NCBI RefSeq assembly: GCF_934330165.1
Contig: NZ_CAKRGI010000015.1
Location: 1-54,993 of the forward strand
Direction of reading: 5' to 3'
Length of the DNA: 54,993 nt
Source: an uncultured Mediterraneibacter sp.
GTDB lineage: Bacteria > Bacillota > Clostridia > Lachnospirales > Lachnospiraceae
Position numbers and translations under genes: made by a program
Part shown: positions 16,711 to 24,581 of the stretch, one piece after another
How positions within the stretch are numbered: the stretch's first letter is position 1
Layout of the letters: each line of letters opens with the position of its first letter
Notes under the pieces: model-generated
What the model was told of the DNA's origin: nothing
The model's database searches: none
The model's input: only the letters and a program-made list of their open reading frames with translations

Positions 16711-19700
16711 ATGAAAAAGAATACAATTAAAAAATTTACCACATCAGCAACGGCTGCAGCAGTGATTTCCTCCAGCCTGATTGCCGGTATCGGAACTGTA
16801 GTTCAGGCAGACGAACTGCCAGATTCAAATGAAAAAGCAGATCAGAAGATCCAGAAAGCTGTCAGCAAGAAAGAAAAGTTAGACGCTGCAAAGAAAAGAC
16901 AGGCTGAAACCCAGAAGGCTGAAGATCAGGCAAAAGCAGATTATGATCAGGCAGCTGCCAAAGCGGATACAGCAAAAAAGGCTGCGGATGACGCTGCAAA
17001 AGAAGCAGATAGTGCAGTAACGGATGCTCAGGAAGCCTTTGCTGCCGCAAAGAAGACTGCTGCGGAGAATGAGCAGAAGGCACAGAAAAGCTACGATACC
17101 TCAGCCGCTGACCGTCTAGCAGCAGAAGATGCTGTACGTCTGGCAAATGCGGCATATCAGCAGGCAGCAGCCGAGAAGCAGGCAGCTGAAAAAGCCATGC
17201 GGGAAGCTGAGGACAGAATTTCTGTAACTGGAGCGGACGTTACCGCTAAAAAGAATACTTTAGATTCTGCACAGGCAGAACTTTCAGAAAAGCAGAAGGC
17301 AGCAGAAGATGCTCAGACTGCACTCGATCAGTTGAAGGCTGACATCAATTCCAGTGATGAAAAAATTGCGGAGCTTAACACCAAATTGCAGGAAGCAAAA
17401 AGTGCCTTAGATGCATCCCGGCAAAAAGTAACTACTGCACAGCAGGCTTACCTTGATGCACAAAATTCCTATAATCAGGCCAAAGCAGATGCAGAAGCCG
17501 GCTCTGCTGAACTTTCAGCAGCACAGAAAAAAGTGGAAGATGCTCAGACTGCACTCGACGAAGCAAAGCAGAATCAGGAACGTTTAAATTCTACTCTTGC
17601 TGCTGCACAGCAGGAACTGACAGAGCTTGAGAATCAGATCAGTGAGGCTTCATCTGAACTGGAAAGAGCCGATTTGGAAAAAAGGATTGTCCAGGCTCAG
17701 TATCAGGTGGCAGTTGCACAGGAAGAGCTGACCGCTGCCAATGCTGATGTTGCAGCGAAACAGTCTGACCTTGATGCCGCAAATGCAAGGGTCACAGAAC
17801 TGGAAGCAATATTAAATGAAAAGCAGACAGCCGTAAACGAAACCAACACCCTCTATCTTCAGGCTCAGGATGCATACAATACTGCCAATACAGAAAAAGA
17901 TGCGGCAGTACAGCAGCAGACTGAAATGGAAACTGCATATAATAATGCTGTCACCCTGAAGAACAATGCAGCCCAGCTTCAGGAAGACGCAGAAACCGCA
18001 TTAACTGCTGCACAGACGCAGGTTTCCTCTGCTCAGACAGCTTATGATGCTGCCAAAACGGCTCTTCAAGATGCTCAGGCAGCTTATGATACTGCCAAGG
18101 CAGCTGCTTCCTCTGTCAGTGAACAGATCGCAAAGGGTTCTTCCGGATTCTTCGAGGAAAATGGCAGCACGTCTGCACTCCAGGTATTTCAGGATGAAGC
18201 ATACAGCCAGTATACCCATATGGGAGAGGCGAAAGATGCCACTTCCCTGGAAAATATGAAAAGTACGCTCGATTATATTAAAAAATGTAACGATCTCCGT
18301 AAGCTGAACGGTCGGTCGGAACTGCTCATTACTGATTATATGATGGCAGTTGCACAGTATGATACAAATGCTTCTGCTTATACAATGAATCATCTCGCCC
18401 ATTTTGCTGTCGGAGAGAATCTCGCCTGGGGCTACACCACTCCGGACAGTGTATTTGGCGGCTGGTATGATCAGGAAAAAGAACAGTATGAAAAGGATGG
18501 GAATGCAGCTGCAGCCGGTCATTATTTCAATATCATTAATGCAGGTTATAAGGTGACAGGCTTTGCACTCAACCAGTATGGCTCTTACGGTCGCACATTT
18601 GGTCAGACATTTGCTTCTAGCACTTCTCAGGGTGGATATACGCTGGAAGAATATACTGCTAAATTCATGGCATACTACAATCGTCTGATGGAAGCCCCGA
18701 CTCTGGAAGAAGCTGCCAAAGCCAAACTGGATGAGGCGAAAGAAACTTTGGAACAGGCCCGCCTTGTACTGGATACTGCACAGGCAAATGAAAGAGCAGC
18801 TTCTGAACAGTTAGACCAACGGAAGCAGGAAACTGCAGATGCCACAGCAGCAGAAACTGCAGCCAAAAATAATCTTGACGCTGCAAAAGATTCCGTTACT
18901 GAAAAGACGGCTCAGGTACAGACTGCAGAAGAAGCTATGACGACAGCCCAGACAAACTGGGAAAATGCAAAGGCAGAAGTCTCCCAGGCCAGTGATCAGC
19001 TGAACGATGCAAGAGAAGCACTCAGTGGTCCATCTGCCAGCCTACAGGAAGCACAGCAGAATGCAGCAGCAAAAGAAACTGCATTCAACTCTGCAAAGGA
19101 AAATTATTATACCCTTGGCGGCACCGTGACCGAATTTCCTTCCAAAGACCAGGCTCAGGAAAGTTATACCGCAGCTCAGACGCGATACAATGAAAAACTG
19201 GCTGCAAAAGAAGCCCTTGAACAGCAGAAGACTGCAAAAGAAACTGAAATTGCAGGAATCAATACGGAGATTGAAAATGCTGCCTCAGTTGTTGCTCAGA
19301 AATCCAGTGATCTCACCACAGCCCAGGAAGAGAGAAATACCATAGAAGCTTCGATCAGCGAGAATCTGACAACACTTCGTCAGACAATGGAACAGAAAGC
19401 TGCTGAATACACTACTTCTCAGGAAGAAGAGCAGGCTGCATCCACTGCCTGCGATCAGGCACAGAATGCTTATAATGCAGAAGTTTCCAATAAGGAACAG
19501 TTAGACGCAGATAAGACCACAGCAGAACAGCTCGTACAGGATTCTCTTGCTGCCGCCACAGCCGCTGCCGCAGCAAAAGATACAGCACAGGCAGACTATG
19601 ATCAGGCAAAAGCTGATTATAATGTATTAGTTGATGCAAGAAAAGCTTTAGAGGATGCCCAGGCAGAAGAAAGCACTGCAAAAGAAGCTTATGATACTGC

Positions 19701-20274
19701 CCAGGCTGCACTGGATACAGCGACCACAGACCTGCAGAATGCTCAGAACGCACTCCTGGCTGCTACTGATCTCAGCCAGAGAGCTGGCAATCTCTCCTAT
19801 GAAGACACTCTTGAGAATGAAATCACAGACACTGACTTTACATACCTGAATGCATCTGTAGAAAAGGTCAGAGAACTGAAAGCCGCAGCTCAGAATGCAG
19901 CAGATGCTTATAATACCGCATACCAGGCTGTTCTTGACGCTGAGGCAGTTCTCAAAGAAGCGAAAAAGGAGAATGCTGAAGCCATCGCACAGCTTGCCAT
20001 TGCACAGGCTGAGTATGATGCTGAAGCGAAAGATACAGAAAATAAAGATACGGATACAAAAAAACCGGAAGCCAAAAAGGATACTACAGATACTACGGTA
20101 GTCAAAAAGACCGACAAGCAGTCTGCTCCGGCAGCAGACTGCAGGAAGACAGCTTCAGCCAATACAACTCCGAAAACCGGTGATTCTTCATCACCATTTG
20201 CATTTGCACTGGCAGGAATAGCATCCGTTTACGCCGGACTGGTTTCCTACCGGAAAAAGAGAAAAGACGTATAA
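16711..20274 (+). CDS. Large Ala-rich coiled-coil surface protein with central CAP/SCP domain and C-terminal sorting signal
   Basis: A 1187-residue secreted protein. A Sec signal peptide (about 1-33, ending VQA) is followed by a long Ala/Glu/Gln/Asp-rich coiled coil with many AQ/A-LD-A heptad repeats (about 35-490). A CAP-like domain (about 505-655) has HLAHFAVGENLAWG and GHYFNIINAGYKVTGFA motifs. A second coiled coil (about 665-1110), a charged Lys/Thr/Asp linker and a C-terminal sorting signal follow: TPKTGD at 1153-1158, a hydrophobic stretch and a RKKRK tail. CAP domains bind lipids or act in host or surface interactions, and the coiled coils probably project the domain from the wall. A sortase is not in the window. 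It is monocistronic and flanked by direct repeats. The ligand or activity is unknown. Confidence 0.9.
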   Translation: MKKNTIKKFTTSATAAAVISSSLIAGIGTVVQADELPDSNEKADQKIQKAVSKKEKLDAAKKRQAETQKAEDQAKADYDQAAAKADTAKKAADDAAKEADSAVTDAQEAFAAAKKTAAENEQKAQKSYDTSAADRLAAEDAVRLANAAYQQAAAEKQAAEKAMREAEDRISVTGADVTAKKNTLDSAQAELSEKQKAAEDAQTALDQLKADINSSDEKIAELNTKLQEAKSALDASRQKVTTAQQAYLDAQNSYNQAKADAEAGSAELSAAQKKVEDAQTALDEAKQNQERLNSTLAAAQQELTELENQISEASSELERADLEKRIVQAQYQVAVAQEELTAANADVAAKQSDLDAANARVTELEAILNEKQTAVNETNTLYLQAQDAYNTANTEKDAAVQQQTEMETAYNNAVTLKNNAAQLQEDAETALTAAQTQVSSAQTAYDAAKTALQDAQAAYDTAKAAASSVSEQIAKGSSGFFEENGSTSALQVFQDEAYSQYTHMGEAKDATSLENMKSTLDYIKKCNDLRKLNGRSELLITDYMMAVAQYDTNASAYTMNHLAHFAVGENLAWGYTTPDSVFGGWYDQEKEQYEKDGNAAAAGHYFNIINAGYKVTGFALNQYGSYGRTFGQTFASSTSQGGYTLEEYTAKFMAYYNRLMEAPTLEEAAKAKLDEAKETLEQARLVLDTAQANERAASEQLDQRKQETADATAAETAAKNNLDAAKDSVTEKTAQVQTAEEAMTTAQTNWENAKAEVSQASDQLNDAREALSGPSASLQEAQQNAAAKETAFNSAKENYYTLGGTVTEFPSKDQAQESYTAAQTRYNEKLAAKEALEQQKTAKETEIAGINTEIENAASVVAQKSSDLTTAQEERNTIEASISENLTTLRQTMEQKAAEYTTSQEEEQAASTACDQAQNAYNAEVSNKEQLDADKTTAEQLVQDSLAAATAAAAAKDTAQADYDQAKADYNVLVDARKALEDAQAEESTAKEAYDTAQAALDTATTDLQNAQNALLAATDLSQRAGNLSYEDTLENEITDTDFTYLNASVEKVRELKAAAQNAADAYNTAYQAVLDAEAVLKEAKKENAEAIAQLAIAQAEYDAEAKDTENKDTDTKKPEAKKDTTDTTVVKKTDKQSAPAADCRKTASANTTPKTGDSSSPFAFALAGIASVYAGLVSYRKKRKDV

Positions 20275-20282
20275 AAATTTTA

Positions 20283-20310
20283 TAACCACCAGAACTTACC
20301 AGTTTAAATT
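20283..20310 (+). repeat. 28-nt direct repeat, right copy
   Basis: Right-hand partner of 16564-16591 (25/28 identical, no gaps), beginning 8 nt after the surface-protein stop codon. Confidence 0.75.
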
Positions 20311-20332
20311 CACTGTTCCTCCACATACTAAC

Positions 20333-20422
20333 ATCGTAACAAAGGCGGACGGAACCAGTAATGTATGATGACCGGCAAAAGCATGGTACATACAGAAACT
20401 GACCGGTCATCTTCGTTACGAT
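20333..20422 (+). other. Nested inverted repeats upstream of the SASP gene (possible structured RNA)
   Basis: An outer stem pairs ATCGTAACAAA (20333-20343) with TTCGTTACGAT (20412-20422), one mismatch. An inner perfect 9-bp stem pairs GATGACCGG (20367-20375) with CCGGTCATC (20403-20411) around a 27-nt loop. The two right arms are adjacent while the left arms are separated by about 23 nt. It could be a 3' structure of the surface-protein transcript, a SASP leader or an independent small RNA. There is no strong T-run. Confidence 0.5.
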
Positions 20423-20479
20423 AACTCAGAAAAAGCAGTCTCCAGACAGACTGCAGGATGCAAAAGGAGGAAATGGATC

Positions 20480-20686
20480 ATGGCAAGTCGTTCATCTAAC
20501 AAAGCAGCAGTGCCTGAAGCAAAGGGTGCACTCGACAAGTTCAAGTATGAGGTAGCAACAGAACTTGGAGTACCGTTGACAGACGGATACAACGGCGACC
20601 TGACATCCAAACAGAACGGATCTGTCGGTGGATATATGGTAAAGAAAATGATCGAACAGCAGGAAAAGCAGATGGCAGGGAAATAA
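20480..20686 (+). CDS. Alpha/beta-type small acid-soluble spore protein
   Basis: A 68-residue DNA-binding protein that coats and protects the spore chromosome. Family signatures are clear: LDKFKYEVATELGVPL (about 20-35), which contains the usual GPR protease cleavage context, and the Gly-rich GSVGGYMVKKMIEQQEKQM segment (about 47-65). AAAGGAGG lies 9 nt before the ATG. Expected to be under forespore sigma-G control, but I could not place a convincing sigma-G promoter. It lies between two inverted-repeat structures. Confidence 0.96.
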   Translation: MASRSSNKAAVPEAKGALDKFKYEVATELGVPLTDGYNGDLTSKQNGSVGGYMVKKMIEQQEKQMAGK

Positions 20687-20705
20687 CCTGAAGCCATCTT
20701 CCCGG

Positions 20706-20769
20706 CTTCTGCTGTCAGTACAGTCGTAGCCGCGACAGACCAAATGTACGTCAAAAAATACAGCAGAAG
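20706..20769 (+). other. Inverted repeat downstream of SASP (possible structured RNA)
   Basis: A perfect 10-bp inverted repeat, CTTCTGCTGT (20706-20715) and ACAGCAGAAG (20760-20769), encloses 44 nt. Inside, GTAC can pair with GTAC and GTCG with CGAC, so a stacked multi-stem fold is possible. It is just before the terminator and probably part of the SASP 3' untranslated region. Confidence 0.45.
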
Positions 20770-20777
20770 TCAAAGAG

Positions 20778-20810
20778 AAAAGCACTCGGCATTGACCCGG
20801 GTGCTTTTTT
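20778..20810 (+). terminator. Rho-independent terminator after SASP
   Basis: Stem AAAAGCACTCGG/CCGGGTGCTTTT (one G-U pair) with a short loop and T6. Confidence 0.85.
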
Positions 20811-20852
20811 CTGCTAAAATTCAGCATAGTTAATGATTGGAGGTGTCGATGC

Positions 20853-21422
20853 ATGAGAGTAATTGCCGGCAGTGCCAGAAGTCTGAAACTGAAGACTCTG
20901 GAAGGGATAGATACAAGACCAACCACCGACAGGATCAAAGAGACCCTGTTCAATATGATCGCCCCTTATCTGTATGACTGCGAATTTCTGGATCTGTTTG
21001 CGGGAAGCGGAGGGATTGGGATCGAGGCTCTCAGCCGCGGTGCAAAAGAAGCCGTCTTTGTAGAAAAGAACCCCAGAGCTATGGAGTGTATTAAAGAAAA
21101 TCTGAAGTTTACCCGGCTGGAGAGAAAAGGAATCACGCTGACCAAAGATGTACTGAATGCACTGTACCAGTTAGAGGGAGATAAGGTTTTTGATTATATT
21201 TTCATGGATCCGCCTTATGATCGGGAACTGGAAAAGCAGGTACTGGAATATCTCGCCGGTTCCTCACTCGTCTATGAAGATACTGTGATCATTGTAGAAG
21301 CCTCACTGAATACTGATTTCTCATATATCGGGGAACTTGGCTTTTCTCTCATCAAAGAAAAAAGATATAAGACGAACAAGCACGTCTTTTTGGAAAAAGC
21401 CGGAAAGGAAGAAATATGTTAA
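20853..21422 (+). CDS. rsmD: 16S rRNA (guanine(966)-N(2))-methyltransferase RsmD
   Basis: SAM-dependent methylation of 16S rRNA G966 in the 30S head. The 189-residue protein starts [18 protein letters not shown] and has the SAM-binding [20 protein letters not shown] block near residue 47. The catalytic DPPY motif lies near 122 ([11 protein letters not shown]). GGAGGTG precedes the ATG. It overlaps coaD by 7 nt, matching ylbH-ylbI of Bacillus. Confidence 0.97.
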   Translation: MRVIAGSARSLKLKTLEGIDTRPTTDRIKETLFNMIAPYLYDCEFLDLFAGSGGIGIEALSRGAKEAVFVEKNPRAMECIKENLKFTRLERKGITLTKDVLNALYQLEGDKVFDYIFMDPPYDRELEKQVLEYLAGSSLVYEDTVIIVEASLNTDFSYIGELGFSLIKEKRYKTNKHVFLEKAGKEEIC

Positions 21423-21910
21423 GAGCAATTTATCCGGGAAGCTTTGACCCGGTTACATACGGACATTATGATATCATCTGCAGATCCTGTAAAATCGTGG
21501 ACGAACTCATTGTCGGAGTATTGAATAATAAAGCGAAAATGCCGTTGTTTTCTGTTGAAGAACGTGTTAAAATGTTAAAGGAAGTGACAAAGGATCTGCC
21601 AAATGTCAGGATCATTCCGTTTGACGGACTTCTGGTGGATTTTGCCGAACGAATGGACGCAGACATGGTAATAAGGGGACTTCGTGCAATTACGGATTTT
21701 GAGTATGAACTTCAGATGTCTCAGACAAATCATAAACTCAGTCCGAATGTTGAGACCATGTTTCTGACGACCAGTATTGAATATTCTTACCTCAGTTCAA
21801 CTACTGTACGGGAGATTGCAGCCTTTGGCGGAGATGTTACTCAGTTCGTACCACAGGTCGTTGCAGTTGAGCTTGAAAAGAAGATGAAAGAAAAAGGAGA
21901 GTGTAACTGA
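21416..21910 (+). CDS. coaD: Phosphopantetheine adenylyltransferase
   Basis: Catalyses the penultimate step of coenzyme A synthesis (4'-phosphopantetheine plus ATP to dephospho-CoA). The 164-residue protein has the nucleotidyltransferase motif [18 protein letters not shown] at the N terminus, [15 protein letters not shown] near residue 89, and the C-terminal SSTTVREIA motif near 128. Length is typical. Its stop overlaps the next start as TGATG. Confidence 0.98.
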   Translation: MLRAIYPGSFDPVTYGHYDIICRSCKIVDELIVGVLNNKAKMPLFSVEERVKMLKEVTKDLPNVRIIPFDGLLVDFAERMDADMVIRGLRAITDFEYELQMSQTNHKLSPNVETMFLTTSIEYSYLSSTTVREIAAFGGDVTQFVPQVVAVELEKKMKEKGECN

Positions 21911-22503
21911 TGAGTAGCCGCATTGAACAGATCATTGAAGAGATTGAAGAATATATTGACAGAGACTGTAAATTCCAGCCCCTGTCCCAGACCAAGATCA
22001 TTGTAAATAAAGAGCATATGGATGAGTTGCTCCGTGAGCTTCGCATGAAGACTCCTGATGAGATCAAGCGTTATCAGAAGATCATCGCGAACCGGGATGC
22101 GATTCTGGCAGATGCAAAAGCAAAAGCAGATGCTATGATTGAAGAAGCACAGGTACAGACCACCGAACTGGTCAGTGAGCATGAGATCATGCAGCAGGCT
22201 TATGCACAGGCAAATGAGATCGTGACCCAGGCAACTGCACAGGCACAGGAGATCATCGACAATGCAACCATGGATGCCAATGAAATCCGGATTGGTGCGA
22301 TCCAGTATACAGATGACCTTCTTGCAAATGCGGAAAGTATCATCGGTCATACACTGGACAGCTATACAACCAAGTATGACGGTCTGATCAATTCCCTGCA
22401 GGAGTGCTACGATACAGTCCGCACCAACCGTGCAGAATTGGATGTTCCTGAGACCGATTCTTCTGATTATGGTTACGATACCCGGAATGGTTCAGATCAA
22501 TAG
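21910..22503 (+). CDS. Coiled-coil protein, DivIVA/ATPase-subunit-like, unknown function
   Basis: A 197-residue soluble protein made mostly of long helices. A short N-terminal amphipathic region (SRIEQIIEEIEEYIDRDCKF) precedes an Ala/Glu/Gln-rich coiled coil (about 55-150) with AKAKADAMIEEAQVQ and AQANEIVTQATAQAQEI repeats. The C-terminal tail is acidic and Ser/Asp/Tyr-rich. Such proteins are often auto-annotated as ATPase or V-type subunit H because of the coiled coil; no catalytic motif is seen. It is translationally coupled to coaD (TGATG). Its order after rsmD-coaD suggests a conserved but uncharacterised role, possibly scaffolding. Confidence 0.8.
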   Translation: MSSRIEQIIEEIEEYIDRDCKFQPLSQTKIIVNKEHMDELLRELRMKTPDEIKRYQKIIANRDAILADAKAKADAMIEEAQVQTTELVSEHEIMQQAYAQANEIVTQATAQAQEIIDNATMDANEIRIGAIQYTDDLLANAESIIGHTLDSYTTKYDGLINSLQECYDTVRTNRAELDVPETDSSDYGYDTRNGSDQ

Positions 22504-22538
22504 GAAACAGATATCTATTGCCATCCGATTAAATACAT

Positions 22539-23489
22539 TTAAAAGTTGAATTTCGAATACAGTATTGCGAATCCACTGGCTGCCACTGCGGTAGCCAGTT
22601 TTTGTATGATATAATCTGAAAGTTTCAGTCCTGTTCCACGGATCATCGATTTCGTCTGTGCCAGAGAGCAGATGCCTCCCATGGAAGTCAGTCCGATCAG
22701 CAACGGATAGGCTATGCTTATTTCCGGGAATCTTTTCGCAATCATAAGAATCCCGTTTGTAACTTCCAACGTTGAAAGCAGGAGAGTTGCAGTGATATTT
22801 TTCCGCCCGGTCTGTTCTGCCAGTTCCAGTAATACAGAAAAAATAATTAAATATCCCCCGACTTTCACGATCGTCTCAAAGCTGTCCATCATACAGCTCT
22901 CCACACTTTTCTTTTTCGTAACACAGCTTTTCTGCTTTTCCAATATATTCCTGCCCGTACTTCCTTTTCTCCCCCTTTTGTAAATGCTTCTGAAAAGGAA
23001 ACTCATAACAACCGGTGTTCCTAAAAGGATCATCAGACTCGGAAGCAAAAGCTCTTTTTTCTCCAGCGTTTTCCATACAAGAAAATTGATGATGAAGATC
23101 GGACTTGTATTATTGCAGAAGGAAAGAAGATAAGTCCCTTCCTCGACACTTATGGACTGATTTCTGATCAGATCTGCCGTTATTTTTGCTCCCATGGGAT
23201 ACCCACAGAGAAATCCTGCAACTACTGCAAAAGTGCCTTCCCCGGAAACCCGGAATAAAATTCCGAAAGGAACAGACAGTACTTTCGAGATCATCCTGAT
23301 TCCGCCGGTTGCCATCAGAAGATCTGTGATCAACAGGAACGGAAACAGCGTTGGGAATAAGATCTGAAACCATAAAAGGAGTCCTTCACTTGCCCCGTTG
23401 AACACTTCTTTCGGGCAGCAGAGCATCAGCAGAAAAACTCCGATCATACCAATTCCTGCCAGGTTCTTTTTTGAAAGTTTCTGCTTCAT
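22539..23489 (-). CDS. ylbJ: YlbJ-like sporulation integral membrane protein (nucleoside-recognition/Gate family)
   Basis: A 316-residue membrane protein with about eight hydrophobic segments. It carries the Gate-type CGYPMGAKITADLI block near residue 95 and SFCNNTSPIFIINFL near 127. In Bacillus ylbJ is needed for normal spore formation and lies next to ylbH-ylbI (rsmD-coaD). Here it is adjacent but on the opposite strand, convergent with that cluster. The protein is shorter than Bacillus YlbJ (about 400 residues). GGGTGGAG precedes the start. Confidence 0.85.
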   Translation of the reverse strand: MKQKLSKKNLAGIGMIGVFLLMLCCPKEVFNGASEGLLLWFQILFPTLFPFLLITDLLMATGGIRMISKVLSVPFGILFRVSGEGTFAVVAGFLCGYPMGAKITADLIRNQSISVEEGTYLLSFCNNTSPIFIINFLVWKTLEKKELLLPSLMILLGTPVVMSFLFRSIYKRGRKGSTGRNILEKQKSCVTKKKSVESCMMDSFETIVKVGGYLIIFSVLLELAEQTGRKNITATLLLSTLEVTNGILMIAKRFPEISIAYPLLIGLTSMGGICSLAQTKSMIRGTGLKLSDYIIQKLATAVAASGFAILYSKFNF

Positions 23490-23615
23490 ACTCCACCCAT
23501 TCTGTCATTACGGTTCTTCTTTCACTATTTTATGATTTCCCTGAAAAAGTATGCAGTTATCCGGCACCTTTGGCATATGCATTATTAACTTCTTCACTGC
23601 AAAGGAATTGAGCCA

Positions 23616-24512
23616 ATGATTTCTGTTCTTTCTTTTTTCCGGTCACATTTTCTGAAAAGGACATGGATCTTTCTTTGTTTTGTTGCATTTTTCTGCGGAT
23701 TGATGATTCCAAAGCTTCCATTTCTCGCCAAAAAGAATCTTTTAACCCCGACTACCGTTGAAAGCAATGAATTTCGGAGTCAGCCGGTATCTGAAGACCT
23801 TTTTCCGATTCTCGCATCCTCTGATGATCCCGGCAGATTTCTTGGCATCTACTGGCTTGAGACTCGGTTTCAGGCAGATCCTCACGCTCTTCACACCTGC
23901 CTTACAGCTTTGGATCATTCGGGTGAACCGACCGCTTTTTCTGTAAAGAAATACGAACCACGCTGGAAAAACCTTCCTGACTGGAACGAATACCTGAAAC
24001 TCTGCCGTGCCATATGGAATGATCTTCGGTATTTTCCGGTCGCTGCATCCTCCGATCGTCCTGACTACACCGTCACATTTGAAAATTCCTGGCAATACGA
24101 AAGAACCTATGGAGGAAAACGCCATCATGAGGGTACCGACATTATGGCCTCCGTTAACCAGAGAGGTATCTATCCCATCATAAGTATGACCGATGGAACG
24201 ATTCAGAACCTTGGATGGCTGGAACTTGGCGGTTACCGGATTGGAATCCTTGCCCCCGGAGGTGCTTATTTTTATTATGCACATCTTGATTCCTATGCTC
24301 CTCTTACAGAAGGACAGCAGATTCATGCCGGAGATCTGCTAGGGTATATGGGTGATACCGGATACAGTAAAACCGAGGGGACAACCGGCAGATTTCCGGT
24401 TCATTTACATCTCGGGATTTACCTGACCGTCAACGGAAGAGAAGTCAGTGTCAATTCCTATCCGGCACTTCGTCTGACAGAACAATGGAAAGTGAATGCA
24501 GTCTATGAATAA
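23616..24512 (+). CDS. M23 family (LytM-type) metallopeptidase, membrane-anchored
   Basis: A 298-residue protein with an N-terminal membrane segment (about 13-32), a spacer, and an M23 domain in the C-terminal half. Zinc-binding motifs are visible: HHEGTD near residue 170 (HxxxD) and HLHLGIY near 267 (HxH), with the AHLDSYAPLTEGQQIHAGDLLGYMGDTG core between. Members cleave peptidoglycan cross-bridges or act as sporulation-channel proteins (SpoIIQ-like). This copy keeps the catalytic residues, so hydrolase activity is plausible. It is divergent from ylbJ and may be developmental; no regulator site was seen. Confidence 0.9.
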   Translation: MISVLSFFRSHFLKRTWIFLCFVAFFCGLMIPKLPFLAKKNLLTPTTVESNEFRSQPVSEDLFPILASSDDPGRFLGIYWLETRFQADPHALHTCLTALDHSGEPTAFSVKKYEPRWKNLPDWNEYLKLCRAIWNDLRYFPVAASSDRPDYTVTFENSWQYERTYGGKRHHEGTDIMASVNQRGIYPIISMTDGTIQNLGWLELGGYRIGILAPGGAYFYYAHLDSYAPLTEGQQIHAGDLLGYMGDTGYSKTEGTTGRFPVHLHLGIYLTVNGREVSVNSYPALRLTEQWKVNAVYE

Positions 24513-24515
24513 CTC

Positions 24516-24544
24516 TTTTCTGAATATCGGTTTCGTGGTATACT
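24516..24544 (+). promoter_or_regulatory. Predicted promoter for the RNA-modification/recombination operon
   Basis: TTTTCT (24516-24521), 17-nt spacer, TATACT (24539-24544) preceded by TGG as an extended -10 element; 37 nt before the first gene's ATG. Confidence 0.5.
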
Positions 24545-24581
24545 GAATGTTATGGAAAATTTACTTTGTAAAGGAGTTACA

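Noticed and set aside
16862..20162. Several long minus-strand open frames opposite the surface-protein gene
   Set aside because: They are Leu/Gln/Ser-rich mirror images of the Ala-rich repeat coding sequence, without RBS or recognisable domains.
20381..20411. Sigma-G promoter for SASP
   Set aside because: GCATG and a CATxxT-like box are present but spaced about 22 nt apart instead of 17-18.
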